Below, one piece after another: positions 1 to 8,748 of a stretch of DNA of 64,000 bases. The position numbers and the translations under genes were made by a program. The stretch comes from Amycolatopsis vancoresmycina (GTDB taxonomy: Bacteria; Actinomycetota; Actinomycetes; Mycobacteriales; Pseudonocardiaceae), in the NCBI RefSeq assembly GCF_000716785.1, contig NZ_JNYY01000001.1, positions 930,001 to 994,000 of the forward strand, in the 5' to 3' direction. The notes beneath the pieces are model-generated. The model saw only the letters and a list, made by a program, of their open reading frames with translations, made no database searches and was not told the DNA's origin. Position 1 is the first letter of the stretch, and each line of letters starts with the position of its first letter.

Positions 1-836
1 GCCGGGTCGGCGGGCCGGTCGGGCCGCACCGGCGGGACGTCCGCCGGCGACGGCAGGTACGCCACGACGGCGTCGAGCAGCGGCCCGATCCCCCGGTCGC
101 GGTAGGCCGCGCCGCACAGCACGACGAGCCCGGCGCCGCTGAGGGTCAGCTCCCGCAGCGCCTTCTCCAGGGTCTCCGCCGAGACCGTGCCGGTGGCGCA
201 GAACTCGTCCAGCGCCACCGGGTGCAGCTCGGCGACGGCCTCTTCCAGCACCCGGCGCCGCCGGCGGGCCTCCGCGAGGAGGTCGTCCGGCACGTCGTCC
301 AGGCGCAGCAAGTCGACGACGCCGGTGAAGCCGTCCTCGCGTCCGACGGGCAGTTGCACGACCAGCGGCGCCGGGTGCAGCCGCGCCCGGATCGATGCCA
401 CGGCGGCGTCGAGGTCGGCGCCAGCGCGGTCGAGCTTGTTGACGAACGCGATCCGCGGCACGCCGTGCCGGTCGGCCTGCCGCCACACGGTTTCGCTCTG
501 CGGCTCGACGCCCGCCACGGCGTCGAACACGGCGACGGCGCCGTCGAGCACCCGCAGCGACCGCTCGACCTCGTCGGTGAAGTCGACGTGGCCGGGCGTG
601 TCGATGAGGGTGAGCCGGTGGCCGGCCCAGGTGCAGCTGACGGCCGCGGCGAAGATGGTGATGCCGCGGTCGCGTTCCTGGGGGTCGAAGTCGGTGACGG
701 TGGTGCCGTCGTGGACCTCGCCGGTCTTGTGGGTGGCACCGGTGCGGTGGAGGATCCGTTCGGTGACGGTGGTCTTGCCCGCGTCGACGTGAGCGAGGAT
801 GCCGAGGTTGCGAACGGCGGTCAGGGTGGTACGCAC
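1..836 (-). CDS. EF-G-like translational GTPase (3' end beyond window)
   Basis: The N-terminal 278 residues are visible; the rest lies beyond the left edge. This is the GTPase domain of an elongation factor G type protein: G1 AHVDAGKT at about residues 15-22, switch region with RDRGITI, G3 DTPGH, G4 NKLD. The stretch with ERSLRVLDGAVAVFDAVAGVEPQ and VWRQAD matches EF-G rather than TetM-type ribosomal protection proteins. The FDPQERDRG form of switch I differs from the usual EF-G wording (WMEQEQERG), so this is more likely an EF-G paralogue than the main fusA, which normally sits in the str operon; no such neighbours are seen. The GTG start is chosen because AAAGGA lies about 8 bases upstream. 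It acts in the cytoplasm on ribosomes; whether in translocation, recycling or protection cannot be told from this part. Confidence 0.85.
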   Translation of the reverse strand, partial: MRTTLTAVRNLGILAHVDAGKTTVTERILHRTGATHKTGEVHDGTTVTDFDPQERDRGITIFAAAVSCTWAGHRLTLIDTPGHVDFTDEVERSLRVLDGAVAVFDAVAGVEPQSETVWRQADRHGVPRIAFVNKLDRAGADLDAAVASIRARLHPAPLVVQLPVGREDGFTGVVDLLRLDDVPDDLLAEARRRRRVLEEAVAELHPVALDEFCATGTVSAETLEKALRELTLSGAGLVVLCGAAYRDRGIGPLLDAVVAYLPSPADVPPVRPDRPADP

Positions 837-1103
837 AGCCTGGTCCTTTGTGGACGAAGTGATCAGGGCGGCGCGATTCCCCGCGACGGAGAGATTGTCA
901 GCGCGTCACGGAGTCCGGTGCGAGCCGCGCGGCAGGCACCGGGAACGCGGAGACACCAGGATCACCTCGGACCGCAACCGGGAAGCGACAGCAATGCGAA
1001 CACGCACGGCCGGCTCCCCTCATTCGACGCGGCGGACAGGTTCCGGCGCAGCCTAGCCGGGTACTGCACGTCCGCCAACGCAATTTCGAGGCCGTGCTTG
1101 AAA

Positions 1104-1212
1104 GGGCATCACCCGTGATTGGGCGGGCATCACGCGTGATTGCGGGGGCATCGGGCGAGATGCCCCTGCAGTCACGCGTGTGTCCCCGCTGATCACGGGT
1201 GATGCCCCTTTC
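1104..1212. repeat. 21-bp-period repeat array A (direct plus inverted units)
   Basis: Three units starting with GGGCATC at 1104, 1125 and 1146 (exactly 21 bp apart) are followed by units in opposite orientation whose ATGCCCC-like ends begin at 1160, 1181 and 1202 (again 21 bp apart). The core is ATCACGCGTGATT or variants, itself palindromic. The outer halves, about 1100-1119 and 1191-1212, are near-perfect reverse complements, so the array can form one long stem. It lies 10 bases downstream of the stop codon of the PucR-type gene and may act as a transcription end. The rest of the 837-1221 gap shows no coding potential that I trust. Confidence 0.8.
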
Positions 1213-1221
1213 CGCACGGGG

Positions 1222-2862
1222 TCAGGGGGCGGGTGGGGCCACCACGCGGAGCTGGAGCATCGCCGCGAACCTCGCCTCCGGGTCGGCCATGTCGAACCCG
1301 CCGACTTCGGCGAGGCGGCGGAGCCGGTACCGGAACGTGTTCGGGTGCACGTGGACCGCCGCCGAAGCCGCGATGACGTCGCCGAAGGCGTCCAGCCAGG
1401 CCCGGAGCGTCTCGACGAGGTGGGCGTGGTGCTGCTCGTCGTAGTCGAGCAGGCGGGCCACCGGCCCGGTCGGGCGGTCGCCGCGGGCGGCGACCAGGTC
1501 CTGCAGTTCGAGCAGCAGGGCCTCGACGTGCACGTCGGCCAGCAGGGCGACCCGGCGGCCGGCGCCGCTGCCCGACCGCAGCACCCGCAACGCCCGGTCC
1601 GCGCTGTCGCGGGCTTCCGGCAGTTCGGCCGCGCTGCGGGCCACCGGGCCGATGCCGACCACGGCCCGGACCCGGTCGCCCACCCGGTCCAGGAAGTCCT
1701 TGGCGATCCGCAGGGCGCGCCGCTCGCCGTCGGCGTCGCGGGTCACCGGGACCAGCCCGTACGCGGTGTCGCCGACGAGCGCGGCGGCGCAGCGCGGGTG
1801 CACCGCGCTCAGGTGCATCGCCAGGCCGTCGCTGAGCCGCTGCCGGTCGGCGGCCAGCTCGGCGTCGGCGGCGCCGGAGCCCAGCACCGCCAGCGCCAGC
1901 ACGACGACCGGCTGGTCGGCCAGGCCGAGCCGGCTCAGCGCCTCGCGTGCGGCGGCCCCGCCTTCGAGGGCCGTGCTGAGCAGGTCCGCGCGCAGCCGCC
2001 GTTCGACGTCGGCGCCGGCCCGGACGCGCAGCAGGTGCAGCGCCACCAGCCGCGCCGCGTCGCAGAGGGCCTGCGTCCGGTCGGCGGTCAGCGGTTCGCG
2101 CACCGCCGCCCAGATCGAGCCGAGGATTTCGTCGCCCGCGCGGACCGCGACGGCCACCCGGACCAGCTTCAGCCCTTCGAGGCCCTCCCCGCGCAGGTCG
2201 GCGTACACCGGCTGGTCGGTGCGGTAGAGCTCGCGGAACACGCCGCGGTCGGCCAGCACGCGCGCGAACCGCTCGGGCACCTGCCGCCCGAGGATGGTCT
2301 CGACGCGCGAGGCGTCGGCTTCGTCCTGCCGGCCCGAGAACGCCAGCACGCGGGACCGCCGGTCCTCGATGGTGACCGGCGCGTCGATCAGCGCGGCGAT
2401 GGCGTTGGCCACGGCGAACAGGTCACCCGACGGCAGCCCGGCGAGGGTCTCCGGCTGCGCGTCGCCGACGTCGCCCTCGGCCAGCAGCGACCGCAGCATG
2501 GCGGCGAGCTGGGCCCAGGACGCGCCGCGAGCCAGGCTCAGCAGGGCGACGCCGGTCTCCTCGACGGCGGCGGTGATCGCCGGGGTCACCGCGACCGGCG
2601 CGCGCAGCACCAGCCCGGCCGCGTCGTGCCGGGCGAGGGTCCGCAGCTGCCGGACGACCTCGTCCGGGCCGGCGAGGCCGACGCCCAGCACGAGGGCATG
2701 CTGCGGCAGCGCGGGTTCGTCCAGCGGGTCGTGGATGGCGACGCCGCCGATCCCGCCCGGGCGGTCGCCGTCGCCGAGCACCAGGTCCAGGAGGGTGCCG
2801 CCCAGGTCGTCGAGGACGCGGCCGAGGCTGGCGTGCGGGCGCAGGTTCACCGAAACGAGCAC
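1222..2862 (-). CDS. PucR/CdaR-type transcriptional regulator
   Basis: A 546-residue protein of PucR architecture: an N-terminal ligand-sensing region (about 1-130), a GAF-like central part (about 160-290) and a C-terminal helix-turn-helix of the PucR/CdaR kind with the typical HPNTFRYRLRRLAEVGG signature followed by MADPEARFAAMLQLRV. Family members respond to small metabolites and often control purine, proline or catabolic genes; no target is obvious here since neighbours point the same way but are unrelated. The ATG start at the 5' end leaves a complete N-terminal domain. The array at 1104-1212 begins directly after its stop codon. Confidence 0.88.
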   Translation of the reverse strand: MLVSVNLRPHASLGRVLDDLGGTLLDLVLGDGDRPGGIGGVAIHDPLDEPALPQHALVLGVGLAGPDEVVRQLRTLARHDAAGLVLRAPVAVTPAITAAVEETGVALLSLARGASWAQLAAMLRSLLAEGDVGDAQPETLAGLPSGDLFAVANAIAALIDAPVTIEDRRSRVLAFSGRQDEADASRVETILGRQVPERFARVLADRGVFRELYRTDQPVYADLRGEGLEGLKLVRVAVAVRAGDEILGSIWAAVREPLTADRTQALCDAARLVALHLLRVRAGADVERRLRADLLSTALEGGAAAREALSRLGLADQPVVVLALAVLGSGAADAELAADRQRLSDGLAMHLSAVHPRCAAALVGDTAYGLVPVTRDADGERRALRIAKDFLDRVGDRVRAVVGIGPVARSAAELPEARDSADRALRVLRSGSGAGRRVALLADVHVEALLLELQDLVAARGDRPTGPVARLLDYDEQHHAHLVETLRAWLDAFGDVIAASAAVHVHPNTFRYRLRRLAEVGGFDMADPEARFAAMLQLRVVAPPAP

Positions 2863-2923
2863 CTCCCGAAGCTAGGCGCGATGCCGTGAGCCTAGTTCGT
2901 CGCAGCGGACGAAATCAGCCTTG

Positions 2924-4597
2924 TCATTGGTCGTGGCCGACGAACTCCTCCCACCAGGGGATGATCCGGAAGGACGCGTCGCCGAGCCCGCGGAAGAACC
3001 CGCACCCCGAGCCGGGCGCGAACTCCGGCTCGTGCTCGTGCCGGCGGTGCCGCCGGGTTTCCCAGACGTAGTGCGGGACGCCGGTGCCCGGCGGCTCCCC
3101 GAGGTACTGCTCGGTGAGGAGGACGACCCGATCGTGCCCGGGGGTGACGGGCGCGGCGGCGCGGAGGTCGGTGGAGTGCCAGCGGATCAGCGCGTGCAGC
3201 GGCGACTCCCCTGGCCGGAGGGCGAACCGGCCGCCGCCGAGGAGGACGACGTCGGCGTCGTCGCACCGCTGCGCCAGGGCGATCCCGAAGACGATCCGGG
3301 TGTCGCAGCCGGGTTCGACGACGACGAGGGTGCGCCCGCGCAGCCGCGGAACGGCTTCGAGGCTGTGCCGGGCTCCGGCGGCGAGGGCGGGTTCCCACCG
3401 CCGGCTGTCCGCCCGCCCCCAGGCCGCCGCGAACCGCAGCGGCCCGAGGCCGGAGGCGCGGACTTCGCCGGGATCGGCAATCCGCGCGGCGACGGCCATG
3501 GCGGTTTCGAAGCCGATCCCGGCGGCGTCGAACCGGCGGAGGTGGGCGAGGAGGGTGGAGAGGGGGAGGTGCGGGATCAGGGGTTCGAGCCGGGCGAGGC
3601 CGCCGGGCCGGGCCAGGAGGTCGGCGAGGGGCAGGGTGGCGAGCACGGTGCCGGCGTGGTCGCCGGTACGGGCGCGCCGGAGTTGGGCGAGCCATTGGCC
3701 GGGCGGCGGGTGACCGGCGACCGAGCGCAGGGCGGCGGTGAGGTGCAGCGGCCCGGGTGGTAAGGGGAGATTCGATGGTGGTTCGCCTCGGCGCGGCGAT
3801 CCGGCCGGTGCCGGACGACCCGCTGCCGGCTCGGCGGCTGGTTGCCGCTGCCCCCCCGCCGCACTGCCCCGGCTCACCGATCCGCCCGGCAGCTCCGCCA
3901 TGGCCTGCTCCCCCGGCGACACCGCGCTCCCCCGGCCGACCGGCCCAGGCGGCTCACCGCCGACCCCGCCGACCGCCGCAGGCAGCCCGGCCCAGCTCCG
4001 CGCCAAGGGCAGCGTCGCCGGGATCGTCCGGACCCTCCCGTACCTCCTGGCCAGTGCATACCGGAACAAATCCCCCTGCTCGCGGTCGCGGGCGCGGGGA
4101 TGGACCAGCCTGATCACCGTACCGAACCGGAGCGGCCGAGGCGTGCCGATCCCGCCGTGCCATGGCAGGTCGGCGCGGACGAACCCGAGCTCGAAATGGT
4201 GGCTCGCGTTGTCATACGCCAGCAGCGCCTGCTCGTCGTACAGGCACGTCACCGCCTCTGCCACGCCGCGCTTCACCGGCTTCGGCAGCGATGGCCCGTA
4301 CGCGGAACCCCAGTACGCCAGCAGGTGCCCCGGATCGTCCGCGCGGCGCAGCACCGCGGCGATCACCTGCCGCGACAGCCCGTGCTCGCCTCGCTCCCGC
4401 CGCCCCGCCACGAACGCCGCTGCCCCGACCAGAGCCGGGTAGCGCATCGGTGTCTCCGTCCGGAGCCAGCTCAGGAAATCCGGTGCCCACGTCGGGTCCG
4501 CCGACCGCAGCAGCGCGACGTACCGCTCCCGGTCCGCGCGCGGCCACGCGAAGAACGCGTCCTGGTACGCCGTCCTGGCCAGTACCGTCCGGTACAA
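2924..4597 (-). CDS. TROVE (Ro60-like) domain protein with degenerate vWA domain
   Basis: The N-terminal half matches the TROVE helical-repeat module of Ro60/Rsr proteins: LLAYWGSAYGPSLPKPVKRG, the conserved block AVTCLYDEQALLAYD, and LRRFDAAGIGFETA. These modules bind RNA, such as Y RNAs and misfolded RNAs. Orthologues end in a von Willebrand A domain starting VDRSGSM; here the equivalent stretch (about residue 428) reads VVEPGCDT and lacks DxSxS, and about 20 residues are missing before IVFGIALAQR, although LVVVEP and HDRVVLLTEQ still mark the fold. A Pro/Gly/Ala-rich insert of about 75 residues follows the first half. The start is uncertain: TTG at 4597 fits family length with GGAGGAG some 14 bases upstream; GTG at 4714 is in frame with GGAG close by. 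The N-terminus is shorter than in typical family members. Confidence 0.75.
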   Translation of the reverse strand: MYRTVLARTAYQDAFFAWPRADRERYVALLRSADPTWAPDFLSWLRTETPMRYPALVGAAAFVAGRRERGEHGLSRQVIAAVLRRADDPGHLLAYWGSAYGPSLPKPVKRGVAEAVTCLYDEQALLAYDNASHHFELGFVRADLPWHGGIGTPRPLRFGTVIRLVHPRARDREQGDLFRYALARRYGRVRTIPATLPLARSWAGLPAAVGGVGGEPPGPVGRGSAVSPGEQAMAELPGGSVSRGSAAGGQRQPAAEPAAGRPAPAGSPRRGEPPSNLPLPPGPLHLTAALRSVAGHPPPGQWLAQLRRARTGDHAGTVLATLPLADLLARPGGLARLEPLIPHLPLSTLLAHLRRFDAAGIGFETAMAVAARIADPGEVRASGLGPLRFAAAWGRADSRRWEPALAAGARHSLEAVPRLRGRTLVVVEPGCDTRIVFGIALAQRCDDADVVLLGGGRFALRPGESPLHALIRWHSTDLRAAAPVTPGHDRVVLLTEQYLGEPPGTGVPHYVWETRRHRRHEHEPEFAPGSGCGFFRGLGDASFRIIPWWEEFVGHDQ

Positions 4598-4803
4598 CTC
4601 CTCGATGACCGCTCCTCCCCCTCGCCGGATCCACGAGCGAGGAGCACCGAGACCCGGATCGGCTCCGGGCTGGTCGTCGGGGGGCGGTGAGGGGAGCGCG
4701 CGGCACCCCTCCACTCGCTCCGGAATCGCGACCCACAGCCACGCACCGGTCCTCCTCGCTCGCGGACCCCGCGAGCGTAGCGGCGAGGTCCGACAAAACC
4801 CGC
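4598..4803. other. GC-rich hairpin-prone leader of the TROVE gene
   Basis: This roughly 200-base gap upstream of the Ro60-like gene holds no clear gene on either strand. Read on the minus strand it contains several short stems: GACCTCGC pairing with GCGGGGTC, GAGGGG with CCCCTC, and CCCGGA with TCCGGG. In some bacteria a Y RNA is encoded next to the Ro60 gene, so this is a place to look for one, but stems of 6-8 pairs are common by chance at this GC content. Confidence 0.25.
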
Positions 4804-7800
4804 CTAGATCAGCTTCGCGGCCACGTTGTAGGCCTCCACCAGCAGTTTCGCGTTCGGCACCCGCCGCCGCGGCTCGATGCGGATCGTGCGGCTCTCGCCC
4901 GGCAGCAGCCAGAAGTAGTTGTCGCCGTAGCGGGTCGGCAGCACGCGGTCGGTGCCGTTGCGTTCCCGCAGCGACAGGCGGATCATCGCCGCGACCGTGC
5001 GCCCGTCGTTGCGGATCGTCGCGGTGTGGGCGTCGCCGTCGGGCCGCATCGACGTCGTCAGGCGCGCGCCCGGCAGCTGGTTCAGCGCGCGCATCGCCGC
5101 ATCCGTCCGGTACCGCCAGTACGTGTTCTCCGACAGCACGGCGCCCTGGCCATCGGTCAACGTCAGCCGCAGCAGGTGCAGGTCCGGCAGGCCGTCGGCG
5201 AACGGGACCGTGAACGCCGCCGCGGCCGAATCCGGGGCGACGTCGAGCTTCTGCTGCGCCGGAGCGCCGAGTGAGGCACCTTCCAGGGAGAACAGGCGCG
5301 CGGTCGCCGTCACGCCGGTCAGCGCCGACGGCGTGTGGTTGACCACCCGCACCTGCCACGTCGTGAGGTCGGCCTGGACGTGCCGGGCTTCGCAGCCCTT
5401 GCGCGCGCCGTAGTAACTGCCGTTGACGTCGAGGTCGTAGTCGTAGGTCTGCCAGACCGTGCTGTGCCAGGCCGGGTGCGACATCCACAGCAGCACGCCG
5501 GTGGCGTCGTCCCACAGCCTCGCGTTCCACGCCTCGAAGATCGCGCGCATGCTCTCGTAGTTGACGAACTGCGCCTTGCGGCAGAACTCGGCCAAGCTGG
5601 TCGAGGGCGCCAGCCGCGCGTCGATCGCCGCCAGGTAGCTCTGCGGCGACTGGTTGCCGTTCGTGGACCAGTCGTGCAGGAACCACGGCGCGCCGATCGG
5701 CCAGCCGGGGTCGCCCGCGCCGACCAGGTTGCGCATGCTTTCGACGACCGACACGGTCGGCAGCCCGATCTCGCTCCAGAACCCGTACTTGCCGCCGGTC
5801 GCCTCGCCGGTGAAGTAGCGCTTGGGGTCCTGCCAGAAGTAGGGCCCGTCGCCGGTGATCACGCCGCCCGCCGAGTTGCCCTGGTAGAGCAGGTCGGTGT
5901 TCGAGTGCACGATGTCGCGCAGCGCGTTGTCGATCGACGGCGGCGGGGTGCCCTCGTTGCAGCCGAACCAGACCGTCGCGCAGGCGTGGTGGCGGTAGCG
6001 GAGCACGGTGTCCGCCGCCTGCGCCAGGAAGATGTCGTGGTTGGCCGGGTCGGTCGACCAGCCGTCCCAGAACTCGTTCCACAGCAGGATGCCGTACTTG
6101 TCGCAGGCGTCGAACAGCTCGGGCCGGTACGACGAGCCGACCCAGTTGCGGATCAGCGTGAAGTTCATGTCGCGGTGCATCGCGACGACGGCGTCGGCCC
6201 GCTCGGCCGGCATCCGGCGCAGCAGCTCGTCCCAGCCCCAGCTGCCGCCGCGGGCGAAGATCTTGACGCCGTTGACGAGGAAGGTCAGCGGCTTCGGGCT
6301 GTTGTCGACCGACGCGGCGTCGGTCCAGGTGCCGCCGTCCTGCGACACCTGGATCTTGAACGTCGCCGCGTAAGCGGTTTCCCAGGTCAGCACGACACGA
6401 TCGAACGCCGTCGCGGCGCCGAGGTCGACCTGCAGCCACTGGTTGTCGCTGTATTCGGATGTCCAGCGGGTGTTCGGGTCGCCGTCGAAGGCCCGTTCGG
6501 GCGGGTTGCCGTCGGCCACCGACTGCGACGCCGACGGCTTGCCCTGCGCCAGGTCGGGGCCCGAGCCGTTCTGCACGGACATCGTCCAGAGCGAGAAGCC
6601 CCAGCCGGTGGCCCGCCTCAGGCCCTGCATGCGGACGAACCGGGCGTTCTGCGGAGCGAGGTCGACGGTCTGGGTGGCCCGGCCGCCGTCGATGACGATG
6701 GGCAGGTCGTACCGGTAGCCGATCTCGCGCAGGCCGATCTTGACGGTCCGGCGGTCGCTCGTGGCGGCGCCGATGGCCGCGGTCAGCGTCAGGTCGTAGA
6801 GGTTCGGGTCGCCGTAGCCGTTGGGCCACCACAGCTTCGCGTTGTCGATCCGCTGCTTCGGGAAGACGACGTCGGTGGCCTGCCCGGCCGGGACGGTGAC
6901 CGTGCTCGCCACGTTCACCGGGCCGAAGGCGGCGGTGACCTTGATGCGCTGGGCGGTCGCGGCGGCGTTGCGGACCGGGACGGTCAGCGTCACCTCGGCG
7001 GTCTTCGCGTCCGGCACCTTCGTGTCGACGCGCACGTCGCCGAGCACGGCCGCGCCGGTGGAGCGCAGGCGTACGTGGTCCCAGAGGCCGGACGCGCGGT
7101 CCCGCACCGCGGGCATCCAGTCCCAGCCGGACACGGCGAGGTAGGTCGGCGAGTTCTCGAACATCGTGCCGCCGGCGTCGACCCAGGAGCTGCCGTTGGC
7201 GCCCTTGTCGGCGGGGCTGCCGGGCTTCGGCATCGGCGCGACCTGCACGGCGAGGACCTGCTCGCCGGTGCGGCGCAGTGCGGCGGTGACGTCGTGGACG
7301 CCGCGGCCGAACGGGTGGCTCTGGGTGGCGATTTCGGCGCCGTTGAGCCAGATCTGCGCCTCGTGGTTGATGCCGTCGAACTCGAGCCAGACGTGCCGGC
7401 CGGGCGAGGTGTCGAGGCCGCGTGGGAGGGTGAAGCGGCGGCGGTACCACCACGCGTGGCGGGAAAGCGCTTCCGGGACGTGCAGGTTGTTCATCCCGGC
7501 CACCGGGTCGGGCAGCTGCCCCTGCTCGACGAGCGAAGCCAGCACGGTGCCGGGCACGGTCGCCGGGAGCCAGCCGCGGGTGTCCACAGTGGACGCAGAC
7601 AGGGCCTGGCCGCCGCCCGCGGGGGCCCAGTCGTCCATGGTCAGCACCCAGCCGGATTCGAGCGGCACGGTGCCGTCGGGCGCCACGGCGAGCGCGGGCG
7701 GGTTGTCGTCCGGGCGCACTGGGAAGCTCGTCCAGCCGCGGACCGCGGGCCGGGTGCCGCGGCTGGTGCCGAAGACCTGGAAGCCGTTGAGGCCCAGCGG

Positions 7801-8376
7801 GTTGCTCGTCGAGCGGCGGCTCGCGGTGAACCGGACCCACCGCGCGGTGACGGCGACGGGGATGGTGACGACGCCGCCGGTGCCCGCGTCGGTGTGGTGG
7901 ACGGTGCGCCAGGCCTTGCCGTCGCCGGAGACGTCGAGGTCGAACGCCGTCGCGTAGCTGGACTGGACCTCGAAACCGCTGGTGTGGCTGCGGGAGGCGG
8001 CGGCGTCGAAGGCGGGGTCGCCGGGCTGCGCCTCGAAGGTGAGGACGACGGACTCGATCGCGCACGGCGCCTGCAGGTCGACGACGATCCACTGGCCATC
8101 GCCCTGGGCGGCGCGCCAGCCGGAACCGCGGACGCCGACCTGGGCGAGGCCGTCGACGGCGAACTCGGCCGGGGTGGCGGCGTAGTCGGTCGAAGACACC
8201 TGCACCGGCCGGAACAGGGCGAGGTCGGTCCGGCGGCTCGCCGCACCTTCGGCGACTTGGGCTTCCGCGGCGGCCGCGGTTCCGGGCAGGAGGGCGGCGA
8301 GGCCGAACCCGGCCAGCAGCCCGGACCCGGCGGCCAGGACGTGCCGCCGCGACACCCGCTCGTGCTCTTCCGCCAT
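4804..8376 (-). CDS. Tat-exported GH2 glycosidase with two CBM32-like domains
   Basis: A 1190-residue exported enzyme. The N-terminus carries a twin-arginine signal (SRRHVLAAGSGLLAGF, RR at 10-11). A discoidin/CBM32-like module follows (about 45-195), then the GH2 sugar-binding domain, immunoglobulin-like domain and TIM barrel. Likely catalytic acid/base is Glu808 in WFGCNEG and nucleophile Glu869 in WSEIG. The layout resembles exo-beta-glucosaminidase/mannosidase-like GH2 members, but the substrate cannot be fixed from sequence. A second CBM32-like module (about 600-692) sits inside the catalytic core, just before the LTFLVNGVKIFARGGSWGW segment. The ATG is chosen for GGAG six bases upstream and because it starts the Tat signal. 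A 12-bp palindrome at 8524-8535 may be its operator. Confidence 0.87.
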   Translation of the reverse strand: MAEEHERVSRRHVLAAGSGLLAGFGLAALLPGTAAAAEAQVAEGAASRRTDLALFRPVQVSSTDYAATPAEFAVDGLAQVGVRGSGWRAAQGDGQWIVVDLQAPCAIESVVLTFEAQPGDPAFDAAASRSHTSGFEVQSSYATAFDLDVSGDGKAWRTVHHTDAGTGGVVTIPVAVTARWVRFTASRRSTSNPLGLNGFQVFGTSRGTRPAVRGWTSFPVRPDDNPPALAVAPDGTVPLESGWVLTMDDWAPAGGGQALSASTVDTRGWLPATVPGTVLASLVEQGQLPDPVAGMNNLHVPEALSRHAWWYRRRFTLPRGLDTSPGRHVWLEFDGINHEAQIWLNGAEIATQSHPFGRGVHDVTAALRRTGEQVLAVQVAPMPKPGSPADKGANGSSWVDAGGTMFENSPTYLAVSGWDWMPAVRDRASGLWDHVRLRSTGAAVLGDVRVDTKVPDAKTAEVTLTVPVRNAAATAQRIKVTAAFGPVNVASTVTVPAGQATDVVFPKQRIDNAKLWWPNGYGDPNLYDLTLTAAIGAATSDRRTVKIGLREIGYRYDLPIVIDGGRATQTVDLAPQNARFVRMQGLRRATGWGFSLWTMSVQNGSGPDLAQGKPSASQSVADGNPPERAFDGDPNTRWTSEYSDNQWLQVDLGAATAFDRVVLTWETAYAATFKIQVSQDGGTWTDAASVDNSPKPLTFLVNGVKIFARGGSWGWDELLRRMPAERADAVVAMHRDMNFTLIRNWVGSSYRPELFDACDKYGILLWNEFWDGWSTDPANHDIFLAQAADTVLRYRHHACATVWFGCNEGTPPPSIDNALRDIVHSNTDLLYQGNSAGGVITGDGPYFWQDPKRYFTGEATGGKYGFWSEIGLPTVSVVESMRNLVGAGDPGWPIGAPWFLHDWSTNGNQSPQSYLAAIDARLAPSTSLAEFCRKAQFVNYESMRAIFEAWNARLWDDATGVLLWMSHPAWHSTVWQTYDYDLDVNGSYYGARKGCEARHVQADLTTWQVRVVNHTPSALTGVTATARLFSLEGASLGAPAQQKLDVAPDSAAAAFTVPFADGLPDLHLLRLTLTDGQGAVLSENTYWRYRTDAAMRALNQLPGARLTTSMRPDGDAHTATIRNDGRTVAAMIRLSLRERNGTDRVLPTRYGDNYFWLLPGESRTIRIEPRRRVPNAKLLVEAYNVAAKLI

Positions 8377-8523
8377 GCGAACTCCGTTCTCGAAGCGGCA
8401 GCCCGGGTCCCGGCGCGCGACCTGGCGGGGTGCCGCACCGCGGGCTGACAACGTTGCCAGGAAGCTTCCGCCGCGGCTGTCGGGACCGTCAAGACGACAA
8501 GGAGGACAAGAATTCGGATAAAT

Positions 8524-8535
8524 GACATCGATGTC
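8524..8535. promoter_or_regulatory. Palindrome GACATCGATGTC, possible operator
   Basis: A perfect 12-bp palindrome about 150 bp upstream of the GH2 start codon in a relatively AT-rich patch. Its size and symmetry suit a LacI- or GntR-type repressor that would sense the sugar; no such regulator gene is adjacent. One perfect 12-mer palindrome in a few hundred bases is suggestive, not proof. Confidence 0.35.
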
Positions 8536-8630
8536 GGCGAGGTGGGGTGTAGTGCCCCGGTGAGCGGAACACGGCGGGGTTGCAACGCAATTGCAGCGGA
8601 GGTTGAGCGGCCGCGTGGCTGCCTTGCCGG

Positions 8631-8660
8631 GCGTTTCGGCTGAGCGGCTCACCGAAAGCG
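8631..8660. terminator. Hairpin downstream of the MerR-type gene
   Basis: TTTCGG-C-TGAGC pairs with GCTCA-CCGAAA around a single G, a stem of 11 pairs with one bulged C. It lies about 90 bases past the stop of the minus-strand regulator. There is no U-run, which is common for actinobacterial terminators. Confidence 0.4.
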
Positions 8661-8748
8661 CCAGGCACCCCAGTCCCAGCAGGGCGCGGCAGGCCTCCGC
8701 GCCGCACCCGCCCCACTTCCGCCGCCGTGGCGAGGCCCTCGGCCCGCG

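Larger units (their letters stand above)
8377..8748. other. Intergenic region upstream of the GH2 gene
   Basis: No gene is supported in this 372-base stretch. It holds the probable promoter region of the GH2 gene with the palindrome at 8524-8535, and a hairpin at 8631-8660 that lies downstream of the MerR-type gene. Confidence 0.5.

Noticed and set aside
1..836. TetM/OtrA-type tetracycline resistance protein
   Set aside because: The visible GTPase domain carries EF-G-specific wording around the DTPGH and NKLD motifs, not that of ribosomal protection proteins.
1180..2889. A 569-residue plus-strand frame opposite the PucR-type gene
   Set aside because: Shadow of a real gene at high GC; no motif and no ribosome site.
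5335..8448. A 1037-residue plus-strand reading frame
   Set aside because: It is the antisense of the GH2 gene; composition is Arg/Gly/Val-rich and no domain is seen, while the minus strand has a full enzyme with signal peptide and catalytic residues.
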